A stretch of 64,000 nt of DNA from Rikenellaceae bacterium (GTDB lineage: Bacteria > Bacteroidota > Bacteroidia > Bacteroidales > Rikenellaceae): the NCBI GenBank assembly GCA_015059945.1, contig SUZJ01000003.1, positions 62,001 through 126,000 on the forward strand, given 5' to 3'. Made by a program: the position numbers and the translations under genes. The notes below the pieces were generated by a model. The model was not told the origin of the DNA and did no database searches. It was given only the letters and a program-made list of their open reading frames with translations. Positions within the stretch are counted from its first letter, which is position 1; each line of letters begins with the position of its first letter. Of this stretch, positions 1-8,370 are shown in pieces.

Positions 1-1390
1 CCTTGCCCACAACAACCTTGCGCTTAAAGGGGTAGAAGCGGTTTACATTGACGTTAATCGAGGGCAGACCGAGCGACACATCACCCGTATTGAGGTTTTG
101 TGAGTACTGAATGTTGGCCGACATAGAGATTGGGGTACCCTTCCACGAGTGCGAGTAGGCAATCGACGAGTTGGTCTGGGCGTTCAAATACTCGCTCAAC
201 GAGGTCGAGGCCAGTTTGTTATAGCCGCTTGTAGAGAAGTTTACGTTGGCCGAGAAGGTCGAGTTGGGGTTGTACTTGGCATCCTGACTGTGGGTCCAAG
301 TGACCTTAAAGTTGTTGGAGTTTTGGTAGTCGGCCGACCCCTTCTCGCCAATGATTGTCTTGGCATAGTTCACACCCACCGAGCCGTTGAACTTATAGCG
401 CACTCGGTAGTTCGACGCTGCTGCCACCTCCCACGAACCGAGGGTGTAGATACCGCCCGTCAGTTTGAGGTCTACATAGTCGTTGAAGGCAAAGTAGTAG
501 CCACCATTGCGCAGATAGAAACCTCGGGTTGCATCCTCACCATACGAGGGCATAATGAAGCCCGTCTTGCGCTTCATATTCATCGGGAAGAATATCTCGG
601 GGATGACCAGTGGCAGGGGCACATCGGCCACAACCAAGTAAAGCGGGCCCGAGACAATCTTCTCGCCCGGGATGAACTTGGCCTTGGTCATACTGATGTA
701 GTAGTGAGGGTGGTCGGTATGTTCGCAGGTGGTGTAGACACCGCCGCGAATATTGAACGACTTGTCGGGCATCATCTTCACCTCTTTACCGGTCAGATAG
801 CCCTCGCCATCTTTGGTCACTACGCCCTTAATCTTGGCTCGTTTGGTGTCGATGTTGTAGGTTACGGTGTCCATCGTGTAGGTGGCGCCGGCCTCGGTAA
901 ACTCGGGACGGGTGTGGCCATAGGCCGAGGTGTCGGCCTTGCCGTATGCCAAAATCTCTTTCGACTCCATTGACACTCGCATATAGTCGGCCTTGATGTT
1001 CATATTGCCGTAGGTAACATCGCCCTGCTCGTAGATGTGTACCATCTTGCCCCTGACGTCGTAGTAGAGCGAGTCTTTGTTCTTGCCGTTGATAATCTCT
1101 TCGAGGAAATTCTTTTGCTTGCGCCCTGCGGTGTCGGCAGGAACAGAGTCTACACCTATGGTGAGCAGACTATCGATAGCGCTCTGCTGGGCTCTCACAT
1201 CGAGCGAGTCGGGGCCCATAAAGGCTCTGCGTTCGAGCTGCTGGACACGCTCGGACGCAGTGGTCTGCAAAGAATCTTTGGCGGAGAGTAATTTTTTTTC
1301 GCTCGCGGGCAAATTTTGTGCCCCGAGTGAGCCTACTCCAGCCAAAAATAAGGCAGACAGAAGTGTGTATTTTATCGTCTTAAAATCCAA
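1..1390 (-). CDS. lptD: LPS-assembly protein LptD, OstA-like (partial, 3' end outside window)
   Basis: The minus strand is open from about 1390 to the left edge, giving roughly 463 residues of a protein that usually has about 850-900. It begins with a hydrophobic signal peptide ending GVGSLGAQ, followed by an OstA-type region (YDVRGKMVHIYEQGDVTYG, then TYNIDTKRAKIKGV and GYLTGKEVKMMPDKSFNIRG) and then alternating aromatic strands (LRNGGYYFAFNDYVDLKLTG) of the outer-membrane barrel. LptD is the outer-membrane translocon that places lipopolysaccharide in the outer leaflet. I see no ATG at the N-terminus. TTG at 1390, just before DFKTIKYTLLSALF, is the most reasonable start, but the exact start is uncertain. 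The gene diverges from the amidase at 1500. Its partner LptC lies in this window at 52482-53351. Confidence 0.85.
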   Translation of the reverse strand, partial: MDFKTIKYTLLSALFLAGVGSLGAQNLPASEKKLLSAKDSLQTTASERVQQLERRAFMGPDSLDVRAQQSAIDSLLTIGVDSVPADTAGRKQKNFLEEIINGKNKDSLYYDVRGKMVHIYEQGDVTYGNMNIKADYMRVSMESKEILAYGKADTSAYGHTRPEFTEAGATYTMDTVTYNIDTKRAKIKGVVTKDGEGYLTGKEVKMMPDKSFNIRGGVYTTCEHTDHPHYYISMTKAKFIPGEKIVSGPLYLVVADVPLPLVIPEIFFPMNMKRKTGFIMPSYGEDATRGFYLRNGGYYFAFNDYVDLKLTGGIYTLGSWEVAAASNYRVRYKFNGSVGVNYAKTIIGEKGSADYQNSNNFKVTWTHSQDAKYNPNSTFSANVNFSTSGYNKLASTSLSEYLNAQTNSSIAYSHSWKGTPISMSANIQYSQNLNTGDVSLGLPSINVNVNRFYPFKRKVVVGK

Positions 1391-1408
1391 AATATCGCAA
1401 AAAAGTAT

Positions 1409-1416
1409 TACCTTTG
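1409..1416 (+). promoter_or_regulatory. Bacteroidetes -7 box (TACCTTTG) before the amidase gene
   Basis: TACCTTTG fits the TAnnTTTG consensus of the Bacteroidetes housekeeping sigma factor and lies about 85 nt upstream of the amidase start in a divergent intergenic region. I see no clear TTTG -33 element at the expected spacing, so the call is moderate. Confidence 0.4.
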
Positions 1417-1499
1417 CCGACAAGGTCGGCAAAACCCCACGAAATTAGGCCCTCCGACCCGATTAACGTAGTTAATTATTCAGCAAAAATAACAAAAAA

Positions 1500-2696
1500 A
1501 TGAAAGCTACAACTCGCTTTTTGATGATATTAACGCTTTGTTTGCCTTTTGTCGTATCGGCACAGACCAAAAACGAGCTGCCCGATGTGGCAATCGACTG
1601 CGTGGTTATTGATGCCGGACACGGTGGCAAAGACCCCGGATGCTCGTGGGGAGGCAACCTCGAGAAGGACCTCAACCTGCGTGTGGCACTCCGCTTTGGC
1701 GCTATGATTGAAGAGGCTTATCCCGACGTGAAGGTCATCTACACCCGTAAAGATGACCGCTTCATCGAACTGCACGAGAGGGGCGACATTGCCAACCGCG
1801 CAGGGGCCGACCTGTTCATCTCTATCCACACCGACGCTGTGGGCAACAACACCGCCCACGGCAACTCGACCTACATTATGGGTAACGACAAGAGCGAAAA
1901 GAACCTTGCCGTAGCGCAGAGGGAGAACTCGGTAATCGTTATGGAGGGCGACTATGAGGCCAAGTACGAGGGCTACGACCCCAATAGTGCCGAGAGTTTT
2001 ATCATCTTCTCGCTGATGCAGTATGCCTATTCGGAGCAGAGTATGATTTTTGCAGAGATGGTGCAGAAGCACTACTCGCTCAACACCCCCATAACCAACC
2101 GAGGTGCCCGCCAAGCCCCCTACCTGGTGTTGTGGCGTACAGCTATGCCTGCGGTGCTGACCGAGCTGGGCTTTATGACCAACAAGAGCGATAGGGATTA
2201 CCTGTTGAGCCCCGAGGGCGAGCAGGCTGTGTCGAAGGCTCTGTTTGATGCTTTCAGCGAGTACCGCACCAAGTGCGCCGACAAGGCGAACCTTGCCCAA
2301 CCCCAACAACCTCAACAGCCCCAGGCCGAAGTTAAGGCCGAGCAGCCCAAAGTTGAGCAGCCAAAGGCCGAGGTTAAGAAAGAGGAGCCAAAGGCCCAGG
2401 AGCCCAAAGAGGAACCCCAGGTTAAGCAGGAGCCCAAAGAGGAACCACTGAAGTTCTATGCCCAGTTGTGTACCCTCTCGGCCAAGAGCAACCCCAACGA
2501 TGGCAAGTTTGGTCACTACAAGGGGCGCATTGTGCAGAAGCAGACCGCCAGTGGCAAGTGGCGCTGTATGGTCGAGGGCAAAGATTACGACGAGGCCAAG
2601 CGCATAGCTACCGAGGCCGACAAGCGTGGCTTCAAAGGGGCCTTTGTGGTGGCCTTCCGAGGCGACAAGTGGATACCCCTTGCCGAAGCACGATAG
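1500..2696 (+). CDS. N-acetylmuramoyl-L-alanine amidase (Amidase_3) with C-terminal SPOR-like domain
   Basis: This secreted zinc amidase cleaves the bond between N-acetylmuramate and L-alanine in peptidoglycan, normally at the septum. A signal peptide spans residues 1-21 (ends VVSAQ). The catalytic domain covers about 32-260 and has the expected zinc ligands H41 (DAGHGG), E55 and H110 (SIHTD), with catalytic E222 in LTELGFMTN. Residues 265-318 are a low-complexity linker of Gln, Pro, Lys and Glu repeats. The last 80 residues (FYAQLCTLSAKSNP onward) look like a SPOR-type peptidoglycan-binding module because of the repeated aromatic and basic pattern ending in a GFKGAFVVAF strand. Its length of 398 residues fits Bacteroidetes AmiC-like proteins. 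It diverges from lptD and is followed after 68 bp by an M3 peptidase. Confidence 0.9.
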   Translation: MKATTRFLMILTLCLPFVVSAQTKNELPDVAIDCVVIDAGHGGKDPGCSWGGNLEKDLNLRVALRFGAMIEEAYPDVKVIYTRKDDRFIELHERGDIANRAGADLFISIHTDAVGNNTAHGNSTYIMGNDKSEKNLAVAQRENSVIVMEGDYEAKYEGYDPNSAESFIIFSLMQYAYSEQSMIFAEMVQKHYSLNTPITNRGARQAPYLVLWRTAMPAVLTELGFMTNKSDRDYLLSPEGEQAVSKALFDAFSEYRTKCADKANLAQPQQPQQPQAEVKAEQPKVEQPKAEVKKEEPKAQEPKEEPQVKQEPKEEPLKFYAQLCTLSAKSNPNDGKFGHYKGRIVQKQTASGKWRCMVEGKDYDEAKRIATEADKRGFKGAFVVAFRGDKWIPLAEAR

Positions 2697-2764
2697 AAAC
2701 AGTCCCTCCCTTCCCACACGAACAAACGAAAACAAAACAATAACTCAACACACAAACAACTTTT

Positions 2765-4861
2765 ATGAAAAAGAACTTATTGGCAGTAGTTATGACAGCA
2801 GCTGTGATAATGAGCGGTTGTGACAACAACCCACTGATTAACCCCGCCGACACCCCCTTCGGCACCCCCGAATTCTCGAAAATCAAAATCGAGCACTATA
2901 TGCCCGCCTTTGAGCAGGGCCTCAAAGAGGCTCGCGCCGAGTTGGAGGCAGCAATCAACAACCCCGACGCCCCCACCTTCGAGAACACCATCGAGGCTAT
3001 GGAGCGCGGTGGCGAGTTGCTCAACCGAGTATCGACCATCTTCTTTGTGCTCGACGGCAACGAGACCTCACCCGAGATGCAGGCACTGGCACTGGAAATT
3101 CAGCCCAAGTTGGTTGAGTTCTACAACGATATGAACCTCAACCCCACCCTGTGGCAGAGGGTTAAGGCTGTCTATGAGCAGCGCGAGAGCCTCAACCTGA
3201 CCGAGGAGCAGGCCAAACTGCTCGACGACACCTACAAAGGTTTTGTGCGCTCGGGTGCCAATCTGAGCGACGAGCAGAAAGAGGAGTATCGCAAAATCTC
3301 GACCGAGCTGTCTAATATGACCCTCAAATTTGGCCAGAACGTGTTGGCTGCAACCAACGCCTACACCCTCAACATCACCAACCCCGACGAGGTGGCCGAG
3401 TTGCCCGACTTTGTGAATGAGAATCTGGCTGCCGAGGCTAAGGCTCGCGGCCAGGAGGGTTGGACCGTAACCTTGCAGGCTGCAAGTATGTCGCCCTTCT
3501 TGACCTACTCGTCAAACAGGGCCTACAAAGAGCAGGTGTGGAAAGCCTACAACTCGCGCTGTATTGGTGGCGAGCTGGACAACACCGAGCTGATTAAGGG
3601 CATCACCGAGCTGAGGCTCAAAAGCGCCCAGTTGTTTGGATACGAGACCTATGCCGACTTTGTATTGGAGGAGCGTATGGCCGAGAATCCCCAGACCGTA
3701 ACCTCGTTCCTCGACGAGCTGCTGAGTGCCACCATTGGCCAGGCTCGCCGCGAGGTTGCCGATGTTCAGCGCTACGCACGTCGCAATGGCGCCAACTATG
3801 AGCTTATGCCCTGGGACTTTGCATATTGGAGCGAGAAGTACAAAAACGCCACCTACGCCTACAACGAGGAGGACGTAAAACCCTACTTCGAGTTGGAGAA
3901 CGTAAAGAAGGGTATCTTTGAGTTGGCCGGCAGACTCTACGGAATTAAATTTGTTCAGAACAACGAGGTGGATGTTTACCACCCCGACGTGCAGGTTTAC
4001 GAGGTACGCGAGGCCAACGACGAGCTACTGGGTCTGCTCTATATGGACTTCTTCCCCCGCGCAACCAAGAGCGGCGGTGCTTGGATGACTTCGTTCCGCG
4101 ACGTATACGTAGATAAGGATGGCAACGAGGTGCGCCCCTTGATTTCGATGTGTGGCAACTTCACCAAGCCCACCGAGAGCACCCCTTCGCTCTTGACCTT
4201 CGACGAGTTCACCACCTTCCTGCACGAGTTTGGTCACTGTCTGCACGGCCTGTTTGGCAAGGGTAGCTACGCTTCACTGACCGGCACTTCGGTCTACCGC
4301 GACTTTGTAGAGCTTCCCAGCCAGATTATGGAGAACTGGGCTACCGAGCCCGAGTTCCTTGACATCGTAGCCGTTCACTACCAGACCGGCGAGAAGATGC
4401 CCGAGGAGCTGAGGAGCAAGATTATCGACTCGAAGAACTACTTGGCAGCCTACTACAACACTCGCCAGGTGGCCTACGGCAGCAGCGATATGAAGTTCCA
4501 CTCGATTACCGCCCCCATTGCCGATGCAGTAGCCTTCGAGAAAGAGGCTCGCGCAGCTTGCGAGGTGCTGCCCACTATCGAGGGTTGCTCGCCTTGTGCA
4601 GCCTTCACCCACGTATTCTCGGGCGGCTACGCAGCAGGTTACTACGGCTACAAGTGGGCCGAGGTGCTCGATGCCGACGCCTTTGCGCTGTTCAAAGAGA
4701 AGGGCATCTTCAATCAGGAGGTTGCCGCTTCGTTCCGCGAGAACATTCTCTCGAAGGGTGGTATCCGTCACCCTATGGAGCTCTATGTTGCCTTCCGTGG
4801 CCACAAGCCCGCAACTCAGGCTCTGATTGACGAGATTGTAGTGCCCGCAAAGAGGAAATAG
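2765..4861 (+). CDS. M3 family zinc metallopeptidase, lipoprotein (peptidyl-dipeptidase Dcp-like)
   Basis: This is a zinc oligopeptidase of the M3 (thimet/Dcp/OpdA) family, predicted to trim short peptides in the periplasm or at the outer membrane. The N-terminus is a lipoprotein signal with a lipobox IMSGC and the lipidated Cys at position 19. The active site is HEFGH at residues 487-491, with the third zinc ligand E516 in FVELPSQIMENW, 25 residues after the second His as in thimet peptidases. The 698-residue length is normal. Its N-terminal half (FENTIEAMERGGELLNRVS, FVRSGANLS) is homologous throughout to the second M3 gene at 8371-10509. A strong hairpin terminator follows directly. Dipeptidase versus oligopeptidase specificity cannot be decided from sequence. 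Confidence 0.92.
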   Translation: MKKNLLAVVMTAAVIMSGCDNNPLINPADTPFGTPEFSKIKIEHYMPAFEQGLKEARAELEAAINNPDAPTFENTIEAMERGGELLNRVSTIFFVLDGNETSPEMQALALEIQPKLVEFYNDMNLNPTLWQRVKAVYEQRESLNLTEEQAKLLDDTYKGFVRSGANLSDEQKEEYRKISTELSNMTLKFGQNVLAATNAYTLNITNPDEVAELPDFVNENLAAEAKARGQEGWTVTLQAASMSPFLTYSSNRAYKEQVWKAYNSRCIGGELDNTELIKGITELRLKSAQLFGYETYADFVLEERMAENPQTVTSFLDELLSATIGQARREVADVQRYARRNGANYELMPWDFAYWSEKYKNATYAYNEEDVKPYFELENVKKGIFELAGRLYGIKFVQNNEVDVYHPDVQVYEVREANDELLGLLYMDFFPRATKSGGAWMTSFRDVYVDKDGNEVRPLISMCGNFTKPTESTPSLLTFDEFTTFLHEFGHCLHGLFGKGSYASLTGTSVYRDFVELPSQIMENWATEPEFLDIVAVHYQTGEKMPEELRSKIIDSKNYLAAYYNTRQVAYGSSDMKFHSITAPIADAVAFEKEARAACEVLPTIEGCSPCAAFTHVFSGGYAAGYYGYKWAEVLDADAFALFKEKGIFNQEVAASFRENILSKGGIRHPMELYVAFRGHKPATQALIDEIVVPAKRK

Positions 4862-4866
4862 TTTTT

Positions 4867-4901
4867 TATATGTGGGGGTGGGTGCACCGCCCCCACATAT
4901 A
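4867..4901 (+). terminator. Rho-independent-type hairpin after the M3 peptidase gene
   Basis: A perfect 12-bp stem (TATATGTGGGGG pairing with CCCCCACATATA) with an 11-nt loop starts 6 nt after the stop codon. A run of six T lies before the stem, so it may work better on the minus strand or simply stabilise the 3' end. Confidence 0.6.
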
Positions 4902-4947
4902 TAATAGGATTATAAAACCACATTTTCACCACCAAAACGCCAAGCCT

Positions 4948-7263
4948 ATGAATTATTCACTTGGACAGATAGCCGAAATTTCGGGCGGCAGGCTCGTAGG
5001 GGCCGACATAGCCGTCAGGGGCGTAATGACCGACTCGCGCCACAGCTTTGCGACCGACAGGATGCCCATATTTGTTGCCATTGAGGGTGTAAACCACGAC
5101 GGCCACCGTTTCGTAGGCGACCTCTACCGCAGGGGCGTGAGGGCCTTTATGGTCGAGCACGATGTAAAGTTTGGGCTCTACCCCGAGGCGGGCTTTGTGG
5201 TGGTACAAAGGTCGCTCACTGCGCTACAAAAGCTGGCAGCCTACCATCGCTCGACCTTCAAGGGCAAGGTGGTGGCCATCACCGGCTCGACGGGCAAGAC
5301 CACTATGAAAGAGTGGATAGCCCAAGCAGCACCCGATGGTATGAGGGTATTTCGCTCACCAAGGAGTTATAACTCACAGTTGGGTGTGGCGCTGTCGTTG
5401 CTGATGATTGAGGGCACAGAGGATATGGCCGTAATCGAGGCCGGCATATCGAGGCCCGATGAGATGGCTCGCTTGGAGGCTATGATTAGGCCCGACATCG
5501 GCATCTTCACCGCTCTGGGCCACCAACACGACGAGAACTTCATCGACTGGGGCCACAAGGCTGCCGAGAAGGCTGTGCTGTTCAGCCGAGCCAAGTGTGT
5601 GATTTACAACTCCACCAGCGAGCACATAACCGATGCTGTGGCGGCCGTCAGATGTAAGATTGGCGCTACCGACATACTGGGTATGGCCGAGGAGTTGTAC
5701 GCCCTGCTGGGCTACGACCGAGTGGCCATCAAGGAGCGCTTGGCCGAGGCCGAGCCCGCAAATATGCGCCTATCGCTGGCCGAGGGATTGGGCGGAGCGG
5801 TGGTGTTGAGCGACACGCATAATACCGACATCAACTCGCTGCGCATAGCCCTCGACGAGCTTAACGACGTAGCAGCCGACCGCCACAAGATACTGATACT
5901 CTCGGACATACTTTACAGCACCCTGCCCGAGGGAACACTCTACTCGCAGGTAGCCAAGATGTGTGCCGAGGCGGGGCTGAGCCGCTTTGTGGGTATTGGC
6001 AAGCGCATAAGCGCCCACAAAGACCTTTTCGATTCGAGCTACGACTTCTACTTCTCGGCCGACGAGTTTTTGAAAACTCTCACTCAGAACGACATCGAGC
6101 AGGCGGCTGTGCTGGTCAAGGGAGGCCCTATGTCGGGCTTCGACCGCATAGTTCACGCCCTGCTGCGCCAGAGCCATACGACGGTGTTGGAGGTAAATCT
6201 GTCGCAGATGGTGCGCAACCTGAATATCTACCGCTCGCTGATGCCCGCAGGGAGTAAGTTGGTGGCTATGGTCAAGGCTTCGAGCTACGGCCACGGCGAC
6301 TACGAGATTGCCTCGGCATTGGAACACGAGGGGATTGATTATCTGGCAGTTGCCTTTGCCGACGAGGGCGTATTGTTGCGCCAAAAGGGCATTACTATGC
6401 CCATTGTGGTACTCAATGCCGATGCCGACAGCTTTGGGCTGATGACCTCATATCGCTTGGAGCCCGAGATTTACAACTTTACCTCGCTCGAAGCCTTTGC
6501 CAAGGCCGTTACCGCAGCGGGCGAAAACGACTATCCCATACATCTGAAAGTCGATAGCGGTATGCACCGACTGGGCTTCACGATGGAGGATGTCGAGAGG
6601 CTCAATGGCCGATTGGCCGAGCTGAAAGAGCTGCTGACCGTAAGGAGCATATTCTCGCACTTGGCCACTGCCGACGACCCTCAGCAGACCGACTTTGTGG
6701 CCACCCAGCAGCAGCGATTTGCACAAGTTAGCGACGCCATTATGGCCTCGCTCGACTACCGCCCACTGCGCCACCTTAACAACACCGCCGCCATTGAGCA
6801 CTACCCCACCTCGGGCTACGATATGTGCCGTCTGGGCATAGGTCTGTATGGCGTGGGTGCCGAGGGTGTAAGGCCCATTTCGAGGCTCACCACTCGCATT
6901 GTGCAGATTAAGCAACTCGCCCAGGGCGAGAGCGTTGGCTACGGTCGCGCAGGTCAGATTTGCACCCCCACTACCATCGCCACCATACCCATTGGCTATG
7001 CCGACGGATTGGACCGTAGGCTGGGTTGCGGAGGTTGGAGCGTGAGCATTGGCGGCAAGAGTGCCCCCATTGTTGGCCGAGTATGTATGGACAGCTGTAT
7101 GGTAGACGTGAGTGGCATCGACTGCAAAGAGGGCGACGAGGTGGTAATCTTCGGTGGCGAGGCCGGCTCGGTCGAGCAGATGGCCGACAAACTGGGCACC
7201 ATCCCCTACGAGGTTATGACCTCCATATCGAGACGCGTAAAACGCATCTACGTCAAGGAATAG
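4948..7263 (+). CDS. murF-alr: Bifunctional UDP-MurNAc-tripeptide:D-Ala-D-Ala ligase / alanine racemase (MurF-Alr fusion)
   Basis: One 771-residue cytoplasmic protein carries two cell-wall enzymes. Residues 1 to about 400 are MurF, which adds D-Ala-D-Ala to UDP-MurNAc-tripeptide, with the ATP-binding loop GSTGKTT at 113-119. Residues from about 410 are a fold-III alanine racemase that makes D-Ala. It has the PLP lysine K443 in MVKASSYGHG, the catalytic-base tyrosine Y665 in SVGYGRAG, and the GRVCMDSCMVDV motif near the C-terminus. The fusion is a known Bacteroidetes arrangement and makes the D-Ala supplier and consumer one polypeptide. I start at ATG 4948 because the frame upstream of it runs through the terminator hairpin and MNYSLGQIAEISGG is a typical MurF start. 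The next gene begins 1 nt after the stop, so the two are probably cotranslated. Confidence 0.95.
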   Translation: MNYSLGQIAEISGGRLVGADIAVRGVMTDSRHSFATDRMPIFVAIEGVNHDGHRFVGDLYRRGVRAFMVEHDVKFGLYPEAGFVVVQRSLTALQKLAAYHRSTFKGKVVAITGSTGKTTMKEWIAQAAPDGMRVFRSPRSYNSQLGVALSLLMIEGTEDMAVIEAGISRPDEMARLEAMIRPDIGIFTALGHQHDENFIDWGHKAAEKAVLFSRAKCVIYNSTSEHITDAVAAVRCKIGATDILGMAEELYALLGYDRVAIKERLAEAEPANMRLSLAEGLGGAVVLSDTHNTDINSLRIALDELNDVAADRHKILILSDILYSTLPEGTLYSQVAKMCAEAGLSRFVGIGKRISAHKDLFDSSYDFYFSADEFLKTLTQNDIEQAAVLVKGGPMSGFDRIVHALLRQSHTTVLEVNLSQMVRNLNIYRSLMPAGSKLVAMVKASSYGHGDYEIASALEHEGIDYLAVAFADEGVLLRQKGITMPIVVLNADADSFGLMTSYRLEPEIYNFTSLEAFAKAVTAAGENDYPIHLKVDSGMHRLGFTMEDVERLNGRLAELKELLTVRSIFSHLATADDPQQTDFVATQQQRFAQVSDAIMASLDYRPLRHLNNTAAIEHYPTSGYDMCRLGIGLYGVGAEGVRPISRLTTRIVQIKQLAQGESVGYGRAGQICTPTTIATIPIGYADGLDRRLGCGGWSVSIGGKSAPIVGRVCMDSCMVDVSGIDCKEGDEVVIFGGEAGSVEQMADKLGTIPYEVMTSISRRVKRIYVKE

Positions 7264-7264
7264 T

Positions 7265-7981
7265 ATGGCAAACTACGGTAAGATATATATGCTGCCCTGC
7301 CCCATTAGCGAGGGCAACCCTTATGACACTCTGCCCGAGGCAAATCGTTCCATTATGGCCTCGATCGACTACTTTATAGTCGAGAATGTGCGCACCGCGC
7401 GACGTTTCCTCTCGGCAGCCAAGATTGGCGTGGCTATCGACTCGCTTGAGTTTGCCGAGTGCAGTGAGCACACCACAGCCGCCGACATCGAGCCCCTACT
7501 GGCCCCCGTAGTCGCGGGGCGCAACTGTGGCATCATCAGCGAGGCAGGTCTGCCAGGCATTGCCGACCCGGGAGCCGACGTGGTAGCCGCCGCACAGCGC
7601 AAAGGCATAGAGGTAGTACCCCTTGTGGGCCCGTCGAGTATACTTATGGCGCTGATGGCGAGTGGCCAAAATGGTCAGAGCTTTGCCTTCAACGGCTACC
7701 TGCCCATCAAGCCTGCCGAGCGCACCAAAGCACTCCGCCACTTCGAGCGCAGGGCCCAGCAAGAGCGCCAGAGCCAGATATTTATCGAGGCCCCCTATCG
7801 CAACGTAAAACTGCTGGCCGATATGCTCGCTACCCTCTCGCCCGCAACGCTGCTGACCGTAGCGGCCGACATCACCACCCCCGATGAATTCATCCGCACC
7901 CGCACCATTGCCGAGTGGCGCAACACCCCCACCCCCGACATCCACAAGCGCCCCACAATCTTCATCCTCGGCGCACAATAG
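7265..7981 (+). CDS. rsmI: SAM-dependent methyltransferase of the RsmI family (16S rRNA 2'-O-ribose, C1402)
   Basis: The protein has the tetrapyrrole-methylase fold of RsmI, with the motif GIISEAGLPGIADPGADVV at about residues 78-96 and LVGPSSILMALMASG at about 120-134, both typical of SAM-binding RsmI homologues. RsmI methylates the ribose of C1402 in 16S rRNA. The 238-residue length is close to the Bacteroidetes form and shorter than the E. coli enzyme (about 286), which has a C-terminal extension. The ATG lies 1 nt after the murF-alr stop, so it is probably in the same transcript. The rRNA target is inferred from the family; a paralogous TP-methylase role is the main alternative. Confidence 0.85.
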   Translation: MANYGKIYMLPCPISEGNPYDTLPEANRSIMASIDYFIVENVRTARRFLSAAKIGVAIDSLEFAECSEHTTAADIEPLLAPVVAGRNCGIISEAGLPGIADPGADVVAAAQRKGIEVVPLVGPSSILMALMASGQNGQSFAFNGYLPIKPAERTKALRHFERRAQQERQSQIFIEAPYRNVKLLADMLATLSPATLLTVAADITTPDEFIRTRTIAEWRNTPTPDIHKRPTIFILGAQ

Positions 7982-8062
7982 CTTTGTAGAGGGTTCTCTC
8001 ACGCCCTGCCACGACTGCCGATTAGGCGGGCGGTTGGCATCTACCACTCTTATTGACACACG

Positions 8063-8276
8063 CCCCCGCCCTAAAGGGCACCCCCTCTAACTTAGAGGGG
8101 GATTTACCCTATATATCCTATTAGTCCTATTACTCCTATAAATCCTATAAGAGATATAAGAGAGATAGGAATTATAGGATTTTCCTTAGAGTCCCTAAGG
8201 GCATTAAGGACTTTAAGGGCCTTAAAAACTCCTCCCCTAAGTTAGGGGAGGTGCTGCGGAGCAGCGGAGGGGTCTG
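8063..8276. repeat. Two-armed palindromic repeat related to the 156-bp elements at 38.9-39.7 kb
   Basis: The left arm (8064-8101) has GCCC, GGGCACC and a palindrome CCCCCTCTAACTTAGAGGGGG. The right arm (8231-8276) has CTCCCCTAAGTTAGGGGAG, then GTGCTGCGGAGCAGCGGAGG and GGTCTGTT. Both arms follow the order seen in the direct repeats at 38942-39097 and 39501-39656, but the middle differs and the left end is diverged. No ORF of significance lies inside. The 389-bp gap between rsmI and the next gene is otherwise filled by short repeats and one terminator. Confidence 0.55.
8109..8227. repeat. AT-rich short tandem and inverted repeats (TCCTAT and CTTTAAGG-type units)
   Basis: Imperfect units of TCCTATTA/TCCTATAA occur five times in a row and are followed by an inverted copy (TTATAGGATT). 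After that comes a block of CCTTAGAG, CCCTAAGG, ATTAAGG and CTTTAAGG units. The same CTTAAAG-type block recurs at 17435-17467. I see no coding potential here. Confidence 0.5.
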
Positions 8277-8282
8277 TTAGGC

Positions 8283-8310
8283 GTTAGACGTTTGTCGTTA
8301 GACGTTAGAC
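8283..8310. repeat. Heptamer repeat GTTAGAC/CGTTAGACGTTT
   Basis: GTTAGACGTTTGTCGTTAGA is followed by further GTTAGAC units. A 21-nt segment matches 17486-17506 at 20 of 21 positions, so the unit is dispersed between genes rather than local slippage only. Confidence 0.55.
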
Positions 8311-8316
8311 CGCACA

Positions 8317-8353
8317 AAAGAGCCCGATGCAGTTGGTCTGCATCGGGCTCTTT
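8317..8353 (-). terminator. Intrinsic terminator of the second M3 peptidase gene
   Basis: A perfect 15-bp stem (AAAGAGCCCGATGCA) with a 7-nt loop lies 18 nt past the stop of the minus-strand gene and is followed on that strand by TTTTG. The same stem, with one loop base changed, occurs at 26580-26616. Confidence 0.85.
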
Positions 8354-8370
8354 GTATGGAAATGTAGCGA

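Noticed and set aside
149-1448. Plus-strand ORFs opposite lptD
   Set aside because: They are antisense to a clear LptD reading frame and have no recognisable content.
8063-8276. CRISPR-like array from repeated palindromes
   Set aside because: There are only two unequal arms without regular spacers and no cas genes.
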